DNA from: Ferruginibacter sp.
GTDB taxonomy: Bacteria; Bacteroidota; Bacteroidia; Chitinophagales; Chitinophagaceae
Direction of reading: 5' to 3'
Assembly (NCBI GenBank): GCA_025963635.1
Contig: JAOQAK010000061.1
Location: forward strand, 217,318-281,317
DNA length: 64,000 nucleotides
Shown: piece after piece, positions 1 to 7,963 of the stretch
Layout of the letters: every line of letters begins with the position of its first letter
How positions within the stretch are numbered: position 1 is the first letter of the stretch
Notes under the pieces: generated by a model
Database searches by the model: none
What the model saw: only the letters and a program-made list of their open reading frames with translations
Told to the model about the DNA's origin: nothing
Translations under genes and position numbers: made by a program

Positions 1-542
1 AGGATTTTTTTAGTGAAGTTTCTTCTGTCAATCTCCCGGTCAAGTAAGGTGGCGTATAATTTTTCTAAGTCTGCAAAAGGAAAATTTTCATCCAGCAATT
101 CAAAACCAATGGGCTGGTAGCGTATTTTGGCACGAACCCGTTCTACAGCAGTTTGCAAAATTTTCTTATGATCAAAAGCTAAGGCTGGCAGCTTGTTGAT
201 GTTGAACCATTGCGCTTCGGCGGCATCAGTACTTGCATTTAATTGCTGAAACATACTGCTTTTTACTAAGGCAAAATAGGCAATGGAGATGATACGTTGT
301 CGCGGATCTCGTTTTGGAGCGCCAAAACTATAAAGCTGTTCGAGGTAATTAACCTTTATGCCTGTCTCTTCCAGCAACTCTCTTTCTACTGCTTCTTCCA
401 AACTTTCGTTCTCCAGTATAAACCCGCCAGGAATCGCCCAGCCATCCTTAAACGGTGGATATTTCCGTTTGATCAATAAAACAGATACCCCCTCATTTTT
501 TGAATAACCAAAAACAATCGCATCAACGGCAACTTTTATCAT
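1..542 (-). CDS. NUDIX hydrolase-type regulator with C-terminal winged helix (NrtR/AraR-like), 3' end outside window
   Basis: The reverse strand reads from an ATG at 542 through the window edge without a stop, giving at least 180 residues. A canonical Nudix box starts near residue 40 (GGFILENE, then REL, EET, GI), matching G-x5-E-x7-REUxEExGU. After the Nudix fold comes a tail (about residues 140-180, containing FELLDENF, LYATLLDREIDRRNF) of the type that forms the winged helix of NrtR-family regulators. In Bacteroidota such proteins act as repressors of NAD or sugar (for example arabinose) metabolism, with the Nudix fold sensing an ADP-ribose-like or sugar ligand. Which regulon applies here cannot be told because the neighbouring genes lie outside the window. 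It may be cargo of the integrated element or older chromosomal DNA. Confidence 0.8.
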   Translation of the reverse strand, partial: MIKVAVDAIVFGYSKNEGVSVLLIKRKYPPFKDGWAIPGGFILENESLEEAVERELLEETGIKVNYLEQLYSFGAPKRDPRQRIISIAYFALVKSSMFQQLNASTDAAEAQWFNINKLPALAFDHKKILQTAVERVRAKIRYQPIGFELLDENFPFADLEKLYATLLDREIDRRNFTKKI

Positions 543-662
543 ATTGATCTTATTGAATATTTTAAAGTTGCAAGGTAAATTATTATAACATCAGGATTCC
601 GGGTCGTTGCTGGAGATTGATCCGCCGATGCAAGCATTTGAAATCCTTGCTCCGCCTTCTGA

Positions 663-1886
663 TCAAAAATTCACCAGCGCTTTGTTAAACTCAGCCTGTG
701 CTTCCAAATCAAATCCCGCAAAATATCGCTCAGTTGTAGAGAGATTCAAATGGCCCAGGCTTTGGCTTGCCAATTTCATCGGAGCCCCACCTCTTACCAG
801 GATTGTGGCAAACGAATGCCTGGCAACATAGGTAGTTAAACTGAATTCAAACCGTAACTGCGTTCCCATTTTTTTCATCCAGTCATTGGTGACATCGGTA
901 AACTGCTTTATTTTTTTACGGACAATTTCGGCGGAATCGTTCCTGTTGAGTATATCAAATATATAATCAGTTGTTATGAACGATTTTACTCCCCATTTGC
1001 TGATCAGCCTGTCAATATATTCGTTGCGTGGTACGGTTATTTGGACAGGCTTTGCTTTATTGACCCTTTTGGTTTTGGAGCGGATAAAGTGGATACAGGA
1101 AGAATCAATATCTCTCCATTGCAATTGGAGCAGGTCCATCATATTCATACCATTGCATAAATAGCTCAGTATCCAAAAATCCCTCGCTTTTTCCATCCCA
1201 CTACCCGGGGCGGCAGGATAGTCGAAAATCTGTTTTATTTGTTTTATTCCGAGAGCCTTTTTGATACTAATCCCTGCGGGGATGGTGTACTTTCTTCTGC
1301 CAAATGGATAGGCATAAGGCTTGATGATTTCTTTCTCTTTGGCAATATTCATAATGGCACGAAGCGGCCGTAAATACACTCCTACTGAAGTCATCGACCT
1401 GCCGCGACCGATCATCCAGTTCTCAAAACTTTGCAGGAATTCTGGCGTAACATCGTCAAATTTCAGCTTGGGCTTATATTTCAGCAGGCCGTTAATAGCG
1501 GTCCTGTAGGAGTCTGCTGTTCCGAACTGGTTATTGTTCTTAAGTTGAATAATATAAGCTGCAAATGCAGATTCAACATTTTCAAATTCTATTTTCCTTG
1601 CAAAAAAGTCGTACTCGAAACGCTTGAAAGAAAAAGGAATAATATCATAACAACACCGCTCTGCTTTATTTTCTATCTCTGCAATGGCATTTCTTATTTT
1701 ACGCAATTTTCCTGTTGCCTTTGTGCTATTGATCATCTGCCATTCTTCATCGGAGGCATGATACCCAGTTGCGTAATACTTTCGAGCTCCCTTATAGGTT
1801 ATCCTTAATTTCAACGAAAAACGTTGTTCATTGAGCACCCTTCTTTCATCCGGCACAACCTTGATATTTACCTTCTCCTGCTTCAT
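663..1886 (-). CDS. Tyrosine-type site-specific recombinase (Bacteroidota integrase)
   Basis: This 407-aa protein has the usual layout of Bacteroidota mobile-element integrases: an N-terminal arm-binding segment (residues 1-95), a SAM-like core-binding domain (about 100-195) and a C-terminal catalytic domain (about 210-400). Visible active-site parts are ARHSFAT (R356, H357), SLGH (H379) and the nucleophile ERYF (Y388). The position of the first catalytic Arg falls in CNGMN (about residue 245) and carries Asn, a variation I recall in related Bacteroidota integrases. The frame stays open upstream to 1985, but the ATG at 1886 (MKQEKVNI) is preferred because the upstream codons encode an unrelated hydrophobic run. 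Its start lies 166 bp from a partial tRNA sequence, the classic integrase-beside-att arrangement. It should catalyse integration and, with an excisionase, excision of an element extending left of the window. Confidence 0.9.
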   Translation of the reverse strand: MKQEKVNIKVVPDERRVLNEQRFSLKLRITYKGARKYYATGYHASDEEWQMINSTKATGKLRKIRNAIAEIENKAERCCYDIIPFSFKRFEYDFFARKIEFENVESAFAAYIIQLKNNNQFGTADSYRTAINGLLKYKPKLKFDDVTPEFLQSFENWMIGRGRSMTSVGVYLRPLRAIMNIAKEKEIIKPYAYPFGRRKYTIPAGISIKKALGIKQIKQIFDYPAAPGSGMEKARDFWILSYLCNGMNMMDLLQLQWRDIDSSCIHFIRSKTKRVNKAKPVQITVPRNEYIDRLISKWGVKSFITTDYIFDILNRNDSAEIVRKKIKQFTDVTNDWMKKMGTQLRFEFSLTTYVARHSFATILVRGGAPMKLASQSLGHLNLSTTERYFAGFDLEAQAEFNKALVNF

Positions 1887-2003
1887 ACAAATGACTAAAA
1901 AATTTGATACATAATGTGATACATGTATCACATAACATGCGAATTTTACTGTAAGCAAGGTAAAAAATAAAAATGAATAAAACAATAATAATCAAGCGGT
2001 TAC

Positions 2004-2032
2004 GCAGTAACTGGCAGCAACTGAAAGTAACC
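2004..2032 (+). repeat. Three imperfect 9-bp direct repeats at 10-bp spacing beside the att site
   Basis: GCAGTAACT (2004-2012), GCAGCAACT (2014-2022) and AAAGTAACC (2024-2032) are in phase at one helical turn each. They lie between the integrase start and the tRNA-derived core. Helically phased short direct repeats in this position are typical of arm-type integrase or excisionase binding sites; that role is inferred. Confidence 0.45.
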
Positions 2033-2051
2033 AAAAACGAGTTTTGAGCCG

Positions 2052-2093
2052 CTCATAATCAGGTGGTCCCTGGTTCGAGCCCAGGTGGGCCCA
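2052..2093 (+). other. tRNA 3'-half (anticodon CAT) acting as attachment site (att junction)
   Basis: From the anticodon loop onward the sequence fits a tRNA exactly: loop CTCATAA (anticodon CAT, Met or Ile2), 3' anticodon-stem strand TCAGG, variable loop TGGTC, T stem CCTGG/CCAGG around TTCGAGC, acceptor strand TGGGCCC and discriminator A. The bases before the loop (gagccg) do not pair with TCAGG, and no D arm or 5' acceptor strand exists, so this is not a functional tRNA. A tRNA copy starting in the anticodon loop is the standard core left by integrases that use tRNA 3' ends. Because the non-tRNA side is to the left, the element should lie left (with the integrase) and the intact tRNA should be at its far end, outside the window. 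Confidence 0.75.
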
Positions 2094-2098
2094 CAGAT

Positions 2099-2851
2099 GA
2101 TACTCAAGGCTTCCAAATTAATGCAGGCTTTTTTATTTTAGGTTGATGCATTGGAGAGTGCAAAACAAGCTACTAATCAGATATTTTTCCCTTCTGCAAT
2201 CCTTCATTATCACTCATCAAAACATTTGTAACCAATAAGTATCAGATGCATTATTACCTCTTATTGACGATTTGTAAATGAACAGTATGACATCAATCTA
2301 TATAGTCTTAATGGGGAATTTGTAACTGAATGGTCTTTACTGCTTGCCTTTGATTATACCAAAGGTTTTGCTACTTGAAAGTAAGTATTCCTACCTGCGA
2401 TTGCATCAAGGATTTTGTAACTGATGGAAACCGATGCATACAAAGTTTAAAATTGGTGGTAAAGCATACCCATTGGAAGTTATGCTTGAAATGGTATCCT
2501 GCCTTTCGATTAATTCTAAAAGGAAAGCTAATGAAATTGTTGTTCGTTTTGAAGCGATAAAGAATCAAAGAAGAAGATTGATTAATTATAAGTCATGAGC
2601 CATTTTCATTCTGCAAGGTCGAAGTGATTTTTCGATTAAATAGCGAAAGCTAATAACAATACCATAATCGAATACTTCAGCAAGCTAAACCCAGTTAAGG
2701 TAACAACAAATTAAAATGGCAAAGAACATATTAGGATATCAGTTGTTCAGATAATAGGCAGAAGCAAATATGCTTTCTGCTTCATTTAAAATCTTTTCAG
2801 CATTGAATCGTCTACTTATCAGATAGATGCTCACCGATCTACTTTATACAA
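2099..2851. other. Gene-poor stretch with decayed coding fragments
   Basis: About 750 bp between the att junction and the metallophosphoesterase. Apart from the 54-codon frame at 2434-2598 there are only short frames, such as a 12-codon frame from 2716 (MAKNILGYQLF). Around 2276-2370 a plus-strand frame reads plausibly protein-like (EQYDINLYSLNGEF) but is soon stopped. I see no RNA gene, terminator or clear promoter. Confidence 0.5.
2434..2598 (+). CDS. Possible small protein or gene remnant, 54 aa
   Basis: An ATG frame (MHTKFKIGGKAYPLEV...) ending in a basic stretch (NQRRRLINYK) runs 54 codons to a TGA. It is hydrophilic, has protein-like composition, and sits about 340 bp downstream of the att junction. 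A weak purine-rich GATGGA precedes the ATG. I recognise no family. It could be a genuine small gene or the tail of a decayed one. Confidence 0.25.
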   Translation: MHTKFKIGGKAYPLEVMLEMVSCLSINSKRKANEIVVRFEAIKNQRRRLINYKS

Positions 2852-4033
2852 ATGGCAAAAAGACTTCCCCTGATTATCCTGACGTGGCTGATTACTGATA
2901 TCTACTTTTATCAGGCTGTACAAACCCTATTACCTTCCAATGCATATTTATGGGCTTATTGGCTCATCGACTTGTTGTTAATGAGCGGCATAGTTGCTGT
3001 AATTTTTGTACGACGCGGCGCACACATCCAGGAAACACTGATTGCCTGGCTGATGGGACTTATGCTACTCTCATTTGTACCCCGTTTATTTTCGTTGCCA
3101 TTTTTACTAGTTGAAGATATTACCCGATTGTTTCGGGGGTTTCCGCCGAGGGCGTTTTGGGTAAGCGAACTGACGGTAAGCACGGCTGCTGTACTGTTCC
3201 TGATTGTCTTATTCGGTATTACACGTGGGCGGCATTTTTATCGGGTAAGGCGGGAGACGATCTATTTCCCGGATCTGCCCGAAGCCTTTGATGGTTTCAC
3301 CATTACACAGATTACAGATGTCCACTCCGGCAGCTTTACAAATGCTGACGGAGTGCAAAAAGGCCTGGATCTTGTTAACGCACAAGACAGCGACATCATT
3401 CTGTTCACCGGTGACCTGGTCAATAACAAGGCGTCCGAGATGGACAGATGGATTAGTGCCTTTTCAGCATTGAAAGCGCCGATGGGGAAATTTTCGGTGC
3501 TGGGTAATCATGATTACGGCGATTACAGCAGATGGGTAACCCCTGAGGCCAAACGTGCCAACCTGGCCCGGTTGAAACAGGTACACACCGAAATCGGCTT
3601 TCGCCTCTTGCTGGATGAATCGATCACCCTTCAAAAGGATGACCAATCCATAACCCTGTTAGGAGTGGAGAACTGGGGTAAGGGCGGCTTTCATAAATAT
3701 GGCGACTTAAAGAAGGCCACTGCTGATGTGCCAGATGACCAGTTTAAGATCCTGATGTCGCATGATCCCTCACACTGGGAAGGTGTAACGCTTGATCATC
3801 ACCAGCACATCCACCTCACCCTGTCGGGGCATACACATGGAATGCAATTTGGCATCGAGTTATTCGGCTTTAAGTGGAGTCCTATTAAATATGTGTATAA
3901 ACAATGGGTAGGACTTTACCAGGACAAAGGCCGTTTTCTATACGTCAACCGGGGGTTCGGCTTCCTGGGCTTAAAGGGACGAATCGGTATGTGGCCTGAA
4001 GTAGCAGTGATCACGTTAAAACGAAAATCATAG
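2852..4033 (+). CDS. Membrane-anchored metallophosphoesterase (YkuE/YaeI-like)
   Basis: The 393-aa protein has four predicted membrane segments in the first 125 residues and then a calcineurin-like phosphoesterase domain. The metal-binding motifs are in order: DVH (D156, H158), GDLVN (G187, D188), GNHD (G218-D221), a SHDP His near 310 and the SGHTHG pair near 330. This is the order of the YkuE/YaeI-type family, whose members hydrolyse phosphodiester or pyrophosphate bonds, in some cases in lipid A or phospholipid precursors. The substrate here is unknown. The protein should sit in the inner membrane with the catalytic domain after the last helix. It stands alone, flanked on both sides by degenerate DNA. 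Confidence 0.9.
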   Translation: MAKRLPLIILTWLITDIYFYQAVQTLLPSNAYLWAYWLIDLLLMSGIVAVIFVRRGAHIQETLIAWLMGLMLLSFVPRLFSLPFLLVEDITRLFRGFPPRAFWVSELTVSTAAVLFLIVLFGITRGRHFYRVRRETIYFPDLPEAFDGFTITQITDVHSGSFTNADGVQKGLDLVNAQDSDIILFTGDLVNNKASEMDRWISAFSALKAPMGKFSVLGNHDYGDYSRWVTPEAKRANLARLKQVHTEIGFRLLLDESITLQKDDQSITLLGVENWGKGGFHKYGDLKKATADVPDDQFKILMSHDPSHWEGVTLDHHQHIHLTLSGHTHGMQFGIELFGFKWSPIKYVYKQWVGLYQDKGRFLYVNRGFGFLGLKGRIGMWPEVAVITLKRKS

Positions 4034-4210
4034 AAATATTGCTGGCGTATTTTTTAACATGGTAAAAGATTTAGTACCTTCCCAAAGACGCAATGAGGCA
4101 CTCAAATTATTACAATGAATTATATAGGCATCAATCCCCTTCCTTTTCTTTACTAAGAAAGGGGCGCCATTACCCCAATCTATTATCGACGGCTGATAAT
4201 TATTTCAATT

Positions 4211-4348
4211 ATGAACAAAATACATTGGTTCCCGATAGTGATTCTAATCGGATTTATTCCTACAGGATTTTCTCAAACTGTAAAAATTTTATATTCCAAA
4301 ACTGAAGCACCGGCTACGCCGCCGGGAAGTTGGAAAAAACGCTTGTGA
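4211..4348 (+). pseudogene. N-terminal relic of a secreted protein
   Basis: A 45-codon frame starts MNKIHWFPIVILIG and continues FIPTGFSQ, a textbook Sec signal peptide with a cleavage site after FSQ, but stops after about 24 further residues (ending GSWKKRL). No continuation is visible in the other frames, so it is interpreted as the 5' remnant of a gene for an exported protein that has lost its body. Confidence 0.4.
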
Positions 4349-4404
4349 AGAAGGGGTATTCGTTAGCAAAATCAAAGACTGATTTTGTAATAAACCCGGG
4401 GAAA

Positions 4405-4572
4405 TTAGTAGTAACTGGTACCCGTGAGGCTATCGCCGTTTTCAATTATTTTAAGCTCTACATTTTTACGGTCGATCTTACCTTTCCAGATGCCGGTAAC
4501 GGGTTGTGCATTTGCAACTGAAAATGAAAGGATAGTTACGGAAAATAATAGAAGGAGAGGATAGTTTTTCAA
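4405..4572 (-). pseudogene. Truncated secreted protein (TGIWKGKI-type N-terminus)
   Basis: Reading from a TTG at 4572, the reverse strand gives a signal peptide (KNYPLLLLFSVTILSFS, then VANAQ) followed by PVTGIWKGKIDRKNVELKI and NGDSLTGTSYY, then a stop. I recall Bacteroidota secreted proteins of unknown function beginning in this way and continuing for well over 100 residues, so this copy has been truncated. It converges on the relic at 4211-4348. Confidence 0.5.
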
Positions 4573-4762
4573 ACGGCTGTTACCTGGTGTTTTATTAACA
4601 GGCTGGTAAAAATAGGATTTTAAGTGTTAATGATTTCCTTGCCGGTACGGTCATCGGCTGATCGTATGGAAGCCGGCGATCGTTGCGCTTTGAGTCAATG
4701 CAGTCAATTGCATTAACATTCATTTAAAACCCAAATATCGATCGGCAGTCGATTAGCGATAA

Positions 4763-5125
4763 GCAATCGTAATTCGCCCTGCCAATTCAACCATTCTCTA
4801 CCTGATCACAATCAAACAACAACCGAAACCGGATAACCAAGTAAGATATTGCCATATAAAAGTTTGTGACAATGGCATTGGGTTCGAACAGCAATACAGT
4901 GAAAAGATATTTGAAGTATTTCAACGCCTTCATGGTAAAAACGAATATAATGGAACACGGATTGGACTAGCCATTGTAAAAAGGATTGTGGAAAACCACC
5001 ATTGGGTTATCTCTGCAACAGGAGAATTAAACAAGGACGCTACATTGATATTTATATTCCTGAAACATGATACACAAAAATTCGAGGGCCTGTATAACAA
5101 CCAACTTCCTGTTCTTAAAATATAG
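4763..5125 (+). pseudogene. Histidine kinase C-terminal relic (HATPase domain)
   Basis: The open frame encodes the ATP-binding end of a PAS-type histidine kinase: N/G1 region [12 protein letters not shown] box [11 protein letters not shown], and G2 box [15 protein letters not shown]. The G2 box has Arg where the family has Gly, and the following NHHW replaces the usual NHxG, both signs of decay. There is no start codon, dimerisation domain or sensor; the frame begins after a stop at 4760-4762. Only the last 120 codons survive. Phytochrome-like and PAS histidine kinases of Bacteroidota have closely similar ends. Confidence 0.7.
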
Positions 5126-5833
5126 CAGCAAAGCCTAAAAAGTTATAAGTTGAGTTATTAGGAAATTTGATGTGAAAAAGCCCAGGCTTTTAAATTGGAA
5201 TATACTTACTCTCTTTTCGTACAGCACCTTGCAAGTACCCGTTTATTTGCTACCATGCTGCTAGGTCGATGCCATGGCACAGTTACAGTAGATGAGAGAC
5301 TTTTACTACTCCTCACCTGGGATTTATACAAAGCGCTGACCTTTAAAATTTGAAAGGTTTCAATCATCCCATTTATTAATATCGAGAAACAAGCCGTATC
5401 AACAGCCTGCATTGACTATTACTATCCTCCCTGGTAGCAATTCGAAATATGTTGAAACAGGTGGAACTCCTGGGAAGATGTAAATTAAACCTGGAACAAA
5501 TTCGCAAATCAGGCAATATAATACAGGAGTATCTAATCTAAAATTACATTCAGCTTCATTAACTATCAAACTTTCACTCAACCGGGCAACTTACATCGCG
5601 TAACAGCAGGTACAAACCTGTGGGGATTTGATTTCCAAGCTGAGTAACTTTTTCAACTATTTAAGGTACGTAATGAATTACTGAAAATTACTAGCTTCTT
5701 TTTGTGGACATACTTGCTCATTAAACATGCCATTTGAACGGATCTTGTATAGCATGCAAATTGCCTTTCAATACAGTGTTACGCTCCTTATCAGCTGGCG
5801 GAGCTTTTATTTAATTCTTCAAAAATTATTGTT

Positions 5834-6895
5834 ATGTTTTATCACGTAAAAGATCTTCAGTTCAATGCCAGGGTGTCTGCTCCGGATCCCGCATTTGCCA
5901 CTCTATTGTTGGAACAATTTGGCGGTGCCAATGGCGAGTTAGCAGCGGCATTGCGGTATTTCGGACAGGCATTTGGCGCAAAGCATCCCTACCCAGACAA
6001 ATACGATATGTTAATGGATATAGCTACTGAAGAATTTAGCCATCTCGAAATTGTCGGCGCAACCATCCAAATGTTGTTGACTGGTATCAACGGAGACTTG
6101 AAAGACGCTGCTGAAAATTCGGAAATTATGCAGTTGCTTGATGGTAAAGCCGCCAAAGAAAATATGATTCACCAGGGCATTGTTGCACCCCAGTTTTTTG
6201 TAGGCACTGCAGGTGGCCCTGCTTATACAAATAGCCAGGGCGTACCATGGACGGCAGCATACATAAATGGAGATGTGCAGGGAGACCTTACCTCAGATCT
6301 CCGGTCCAATATGGGTGCTGAAACCAGGGCTAAAATGGTTTATGAATATTTATTACAATTCACCAATGATCCTTATATCAAGGAAACGCTGATGTTCTTA
6401 ATGACCAGGGAAGTGGCGCATTATCAAATGTTTGAAGCAGCACTGGGAACGATACAGCCAAACTTCCCTCCTGGTATTTTACAGGGAGATCCGAAATACA
6501 GTAACAAGTACTTTAATATGTCTAGCGGTAACGATTTCAGAGGTCCATGGAACCAGGGCGAAAGCACGCAGTTCGCCGAAACTTTGCGATATGTAGAAGA
6601 TCCTATTCAGTATGTGTTAGACTCTAATGGCTTGCTTAAGACAGAACCCGAGGGTACCCCGCGAACAGAAGAAGATACTAACGTAATTGCTAAAGATTTG
6701 GGAGCTACCCGTAGTAAAGAAGTTAAGGCATCTACTTCAAAGGGCGTGCAAGCATGGAACGACGTAGAAATGGACAGGAAAAATGGCCAGGCAGCATTGT
6801 CGCGGTTCAATGGTTTACAACCTGTTGATGCAAGCGTAACGGCGGAGGAGGCTAAGAATATGAAGCAATCTTCTAAATCTTCTAAAAATAATTAA
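5834..6895 (+). CDS. Manganese catalase
   Basis: This 353-aa protein is a non-haem dimanganese catalase that converts hydrogen peroxide to water and oxygen. The ferritin-like four-helix core carries the ligand set at the expected spacing: E35 (GANGE), E67 and H70 (TEEFSHLE), E163 (GAETRAK) and H196 (REVAHYQ). The C-terminal 120 residues form the extended tail of the KatN type and end in a Lys/Ser-rich segment. No signal peptide, so it is cytoplasmic. The next gene follows after 9 bp, suggesting co-transcription. In many Bacteroidota and Firmicutes (spore-associated) genomes these enzymes belong to general-stress gene sets, which fits the neighbourhood here. Confidence 0.95.
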   Translation: MFYHVKDLQFNARVSAPDPAFATLLLEQFGGANGELAAALRYFGQAFGAKHPYPDKYDMLMDIATEEFSHLEIVGATIQMLLTGINGDLKDAAENSEIMQLLDGKAAKENMIHQGIVAPQFFVGTAGGPAYTNSQGVPWTAAYINGDVQGDLTSDLRSNMGAETRAKMVYEYLLQFTNDPYIKETLMFLMTREVAHYQMFEAALGTIQPNFPPGILQGDPKYSNKYFNMSSGNDFRGPWNQGESTQFAETLRYVEDPIQYVLDSNGLLKTEPEGTPRTEEDTNVIAKDLGATRSKEVKASTSKGVQAWNDVEMDRKNGQAALSRFNGLQPVDASVTAEEAKNMKQSSKSSKNN

Positions 6896-6904
6896 ACAGA
6901 TCCA

Positions 6905-7663
6905 ATGCCTTTAGCTTTAGATGATGGTATCGCAATAACGTACTATACTGATCCGCTTTGTTGTTGGAGCTGGGCAATGGAGCCTTCTATCCGAAAACTC
7001 CAATATTGCTTAAAGAACCAGCTTCAACTCAGGTACTGCATGGGCGGTCTTATTCCAAGCTGGAAAAATTTTAATGATCCTGTGAATTTTGTAAGCAGGC
7101 CAATTCAAATGGGACCGGTTTGGATGCACGCAGCCGAGTTAACAGGAATGAAGATTGATTCTCGTTTATGGTTTAAAGATGCCCCTTCTTCTTCCTATCC
7201 TGCTTGTATAGCATACAAATGCGTTGAATTACAATCTACGGAGTTAGCTGATATTTATCTCCGGTTGCTTCGGGAAGCGTGTATGGTGGAAGGAATCAAT
7301 ATCGCCTGCCAAAGTGAATTAATACTTATTGCAAACAGGTTATCATCTTACTCGACGGAATTTGACGTAAATTCTTTTAAGAATGACTTACATAACGGAA
7401 AGGGCAGGGAAGCGTTTCGGGCCGATCTAAATGAAGTTAAAGTCAATGAAATTCAGCGATTTCCTACCTGGATATTTCGCCGGAAAGGCAACGACCCTGT
7501 TGTTATCTCGGGTTATCAACCCTTCGCAGCACTTTTGAAAATTGTGTTGCATCTATGTCCGGGTATTATTTGGGAAAACGAGTCAATTCACGCCGATACT
7601 TTTAAAGATCCCTGGCCATTCGGATTTACTCAGGAGGAGATGAGAGAGGTGCTATCATCGTGA
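6905..7663 (+). CDS. DsbA-family thioredoxin-fold protein (FrnE/SpxH-like)
   Basis: The 252-aa protein starts with a beta strand and the motif YYTDPLCCWSW (C19, C20), which aligns with the DPLCPWCW active site of the FrnE/SpxH branch of DSBA-like oxidoreductases. The second active-site Cys of a CxxC pair is replaced by Ser, leaving a CC pair, so redox chemistry may differ from classical DsbA. A helical insertion follows, and the cis-Pro loop region appears at RFPTWIF (about residue 190). There is no signal peptide, so it should act in the cytoplasm. It lies 9 bp after the manganese catalase and may protect thiols or act as a protease adaptor during peroxide stress; the latter is only by analogy with SpxH. 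Confidence 0.8.
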   Translation: MPLALDDGIAITYYTDPLCCWSWAMEPSIRKLQYCLKNQLQLRYCMGGLIPSWKNFNDPVNFVSRPIQMGPVWMHAAELTGMKIDSRLWFKDAPSSSYPACIAYKCVELQSTELADIYLRLLREACMVEGINIACQSELILIANRLSSYSTEFDVNSFKNDLHNGKGREAFRADLNEVKVNEIQRFPTWIFRRKGNDPVVISGYQPFAALLKIVLHLCPGIIWENESIHADTFKDPWPFGFTQEEMREVLSS

Positions 7664-7963
7664 AACACAGTTTAGATATGGTGACGAAAATTTTGCATTC
7701 AGTATGACCGCGAGTGCAATCAATTTTGTAGATAATCTATAAGTATTCTGTTATTTAAATTTCCAATACACAGATCCCAGGTCCCCACAGTTTGCCGGAT
7801 GGAAAATTAAATTTCACAAATAAATAAATGTTTTAAACGAGGCACATATAGGTAGGTTGAAAAAAGTAGAATAAAGAACATTAGAATAAATAAAGTGATT
7901 TAAATGTACCTGTTGTGCCGTCATTGACCTATCAATATATTTTAAAAAGTTAAATCTCTTTTT
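7664..7963. other. 300-bp intergenic stretch
   Basis: Holds no convincing gene. A 23-codon frame at the left (FRYGDENFAFSMTAS, then a stop at about 7740) looks protein-like and may be a decayed gene tail. The AT-rich right half probably contains the promoter of the downstream dehydrogenase, but I could not assign a TAnnTTTG box with confidence. Confidence 0.35.

Larger units (their letters stand above)
4034..5833. other. 1.8-kb gene graveyard
   Basis: No intact gene longer than about 70 codons is convincing here. Three relics are annotated separately (4211-4348, 4405-4572, 4763-5125). Around 5455-5600 a plus-strand reading (GVSNLKLHSAS) faintly recalls the C-terminal barrel of SusC-type receptors but contains stops, so it is not annotated. 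The minus-strand frames at 5206-5581 have no family features. Confidence 0.55.

Noticed and set aside
2052..2093. Functional tRNA-Met gene
   Set aside because: The 5' acceptor strand, D arm and 5' anticodon-stem strand are missing.
5206..5581. Two minus-strand frames of 60-68 codons
   Set aside because: No recognisable domain, unusual composition, inside a region of decayed DNA.
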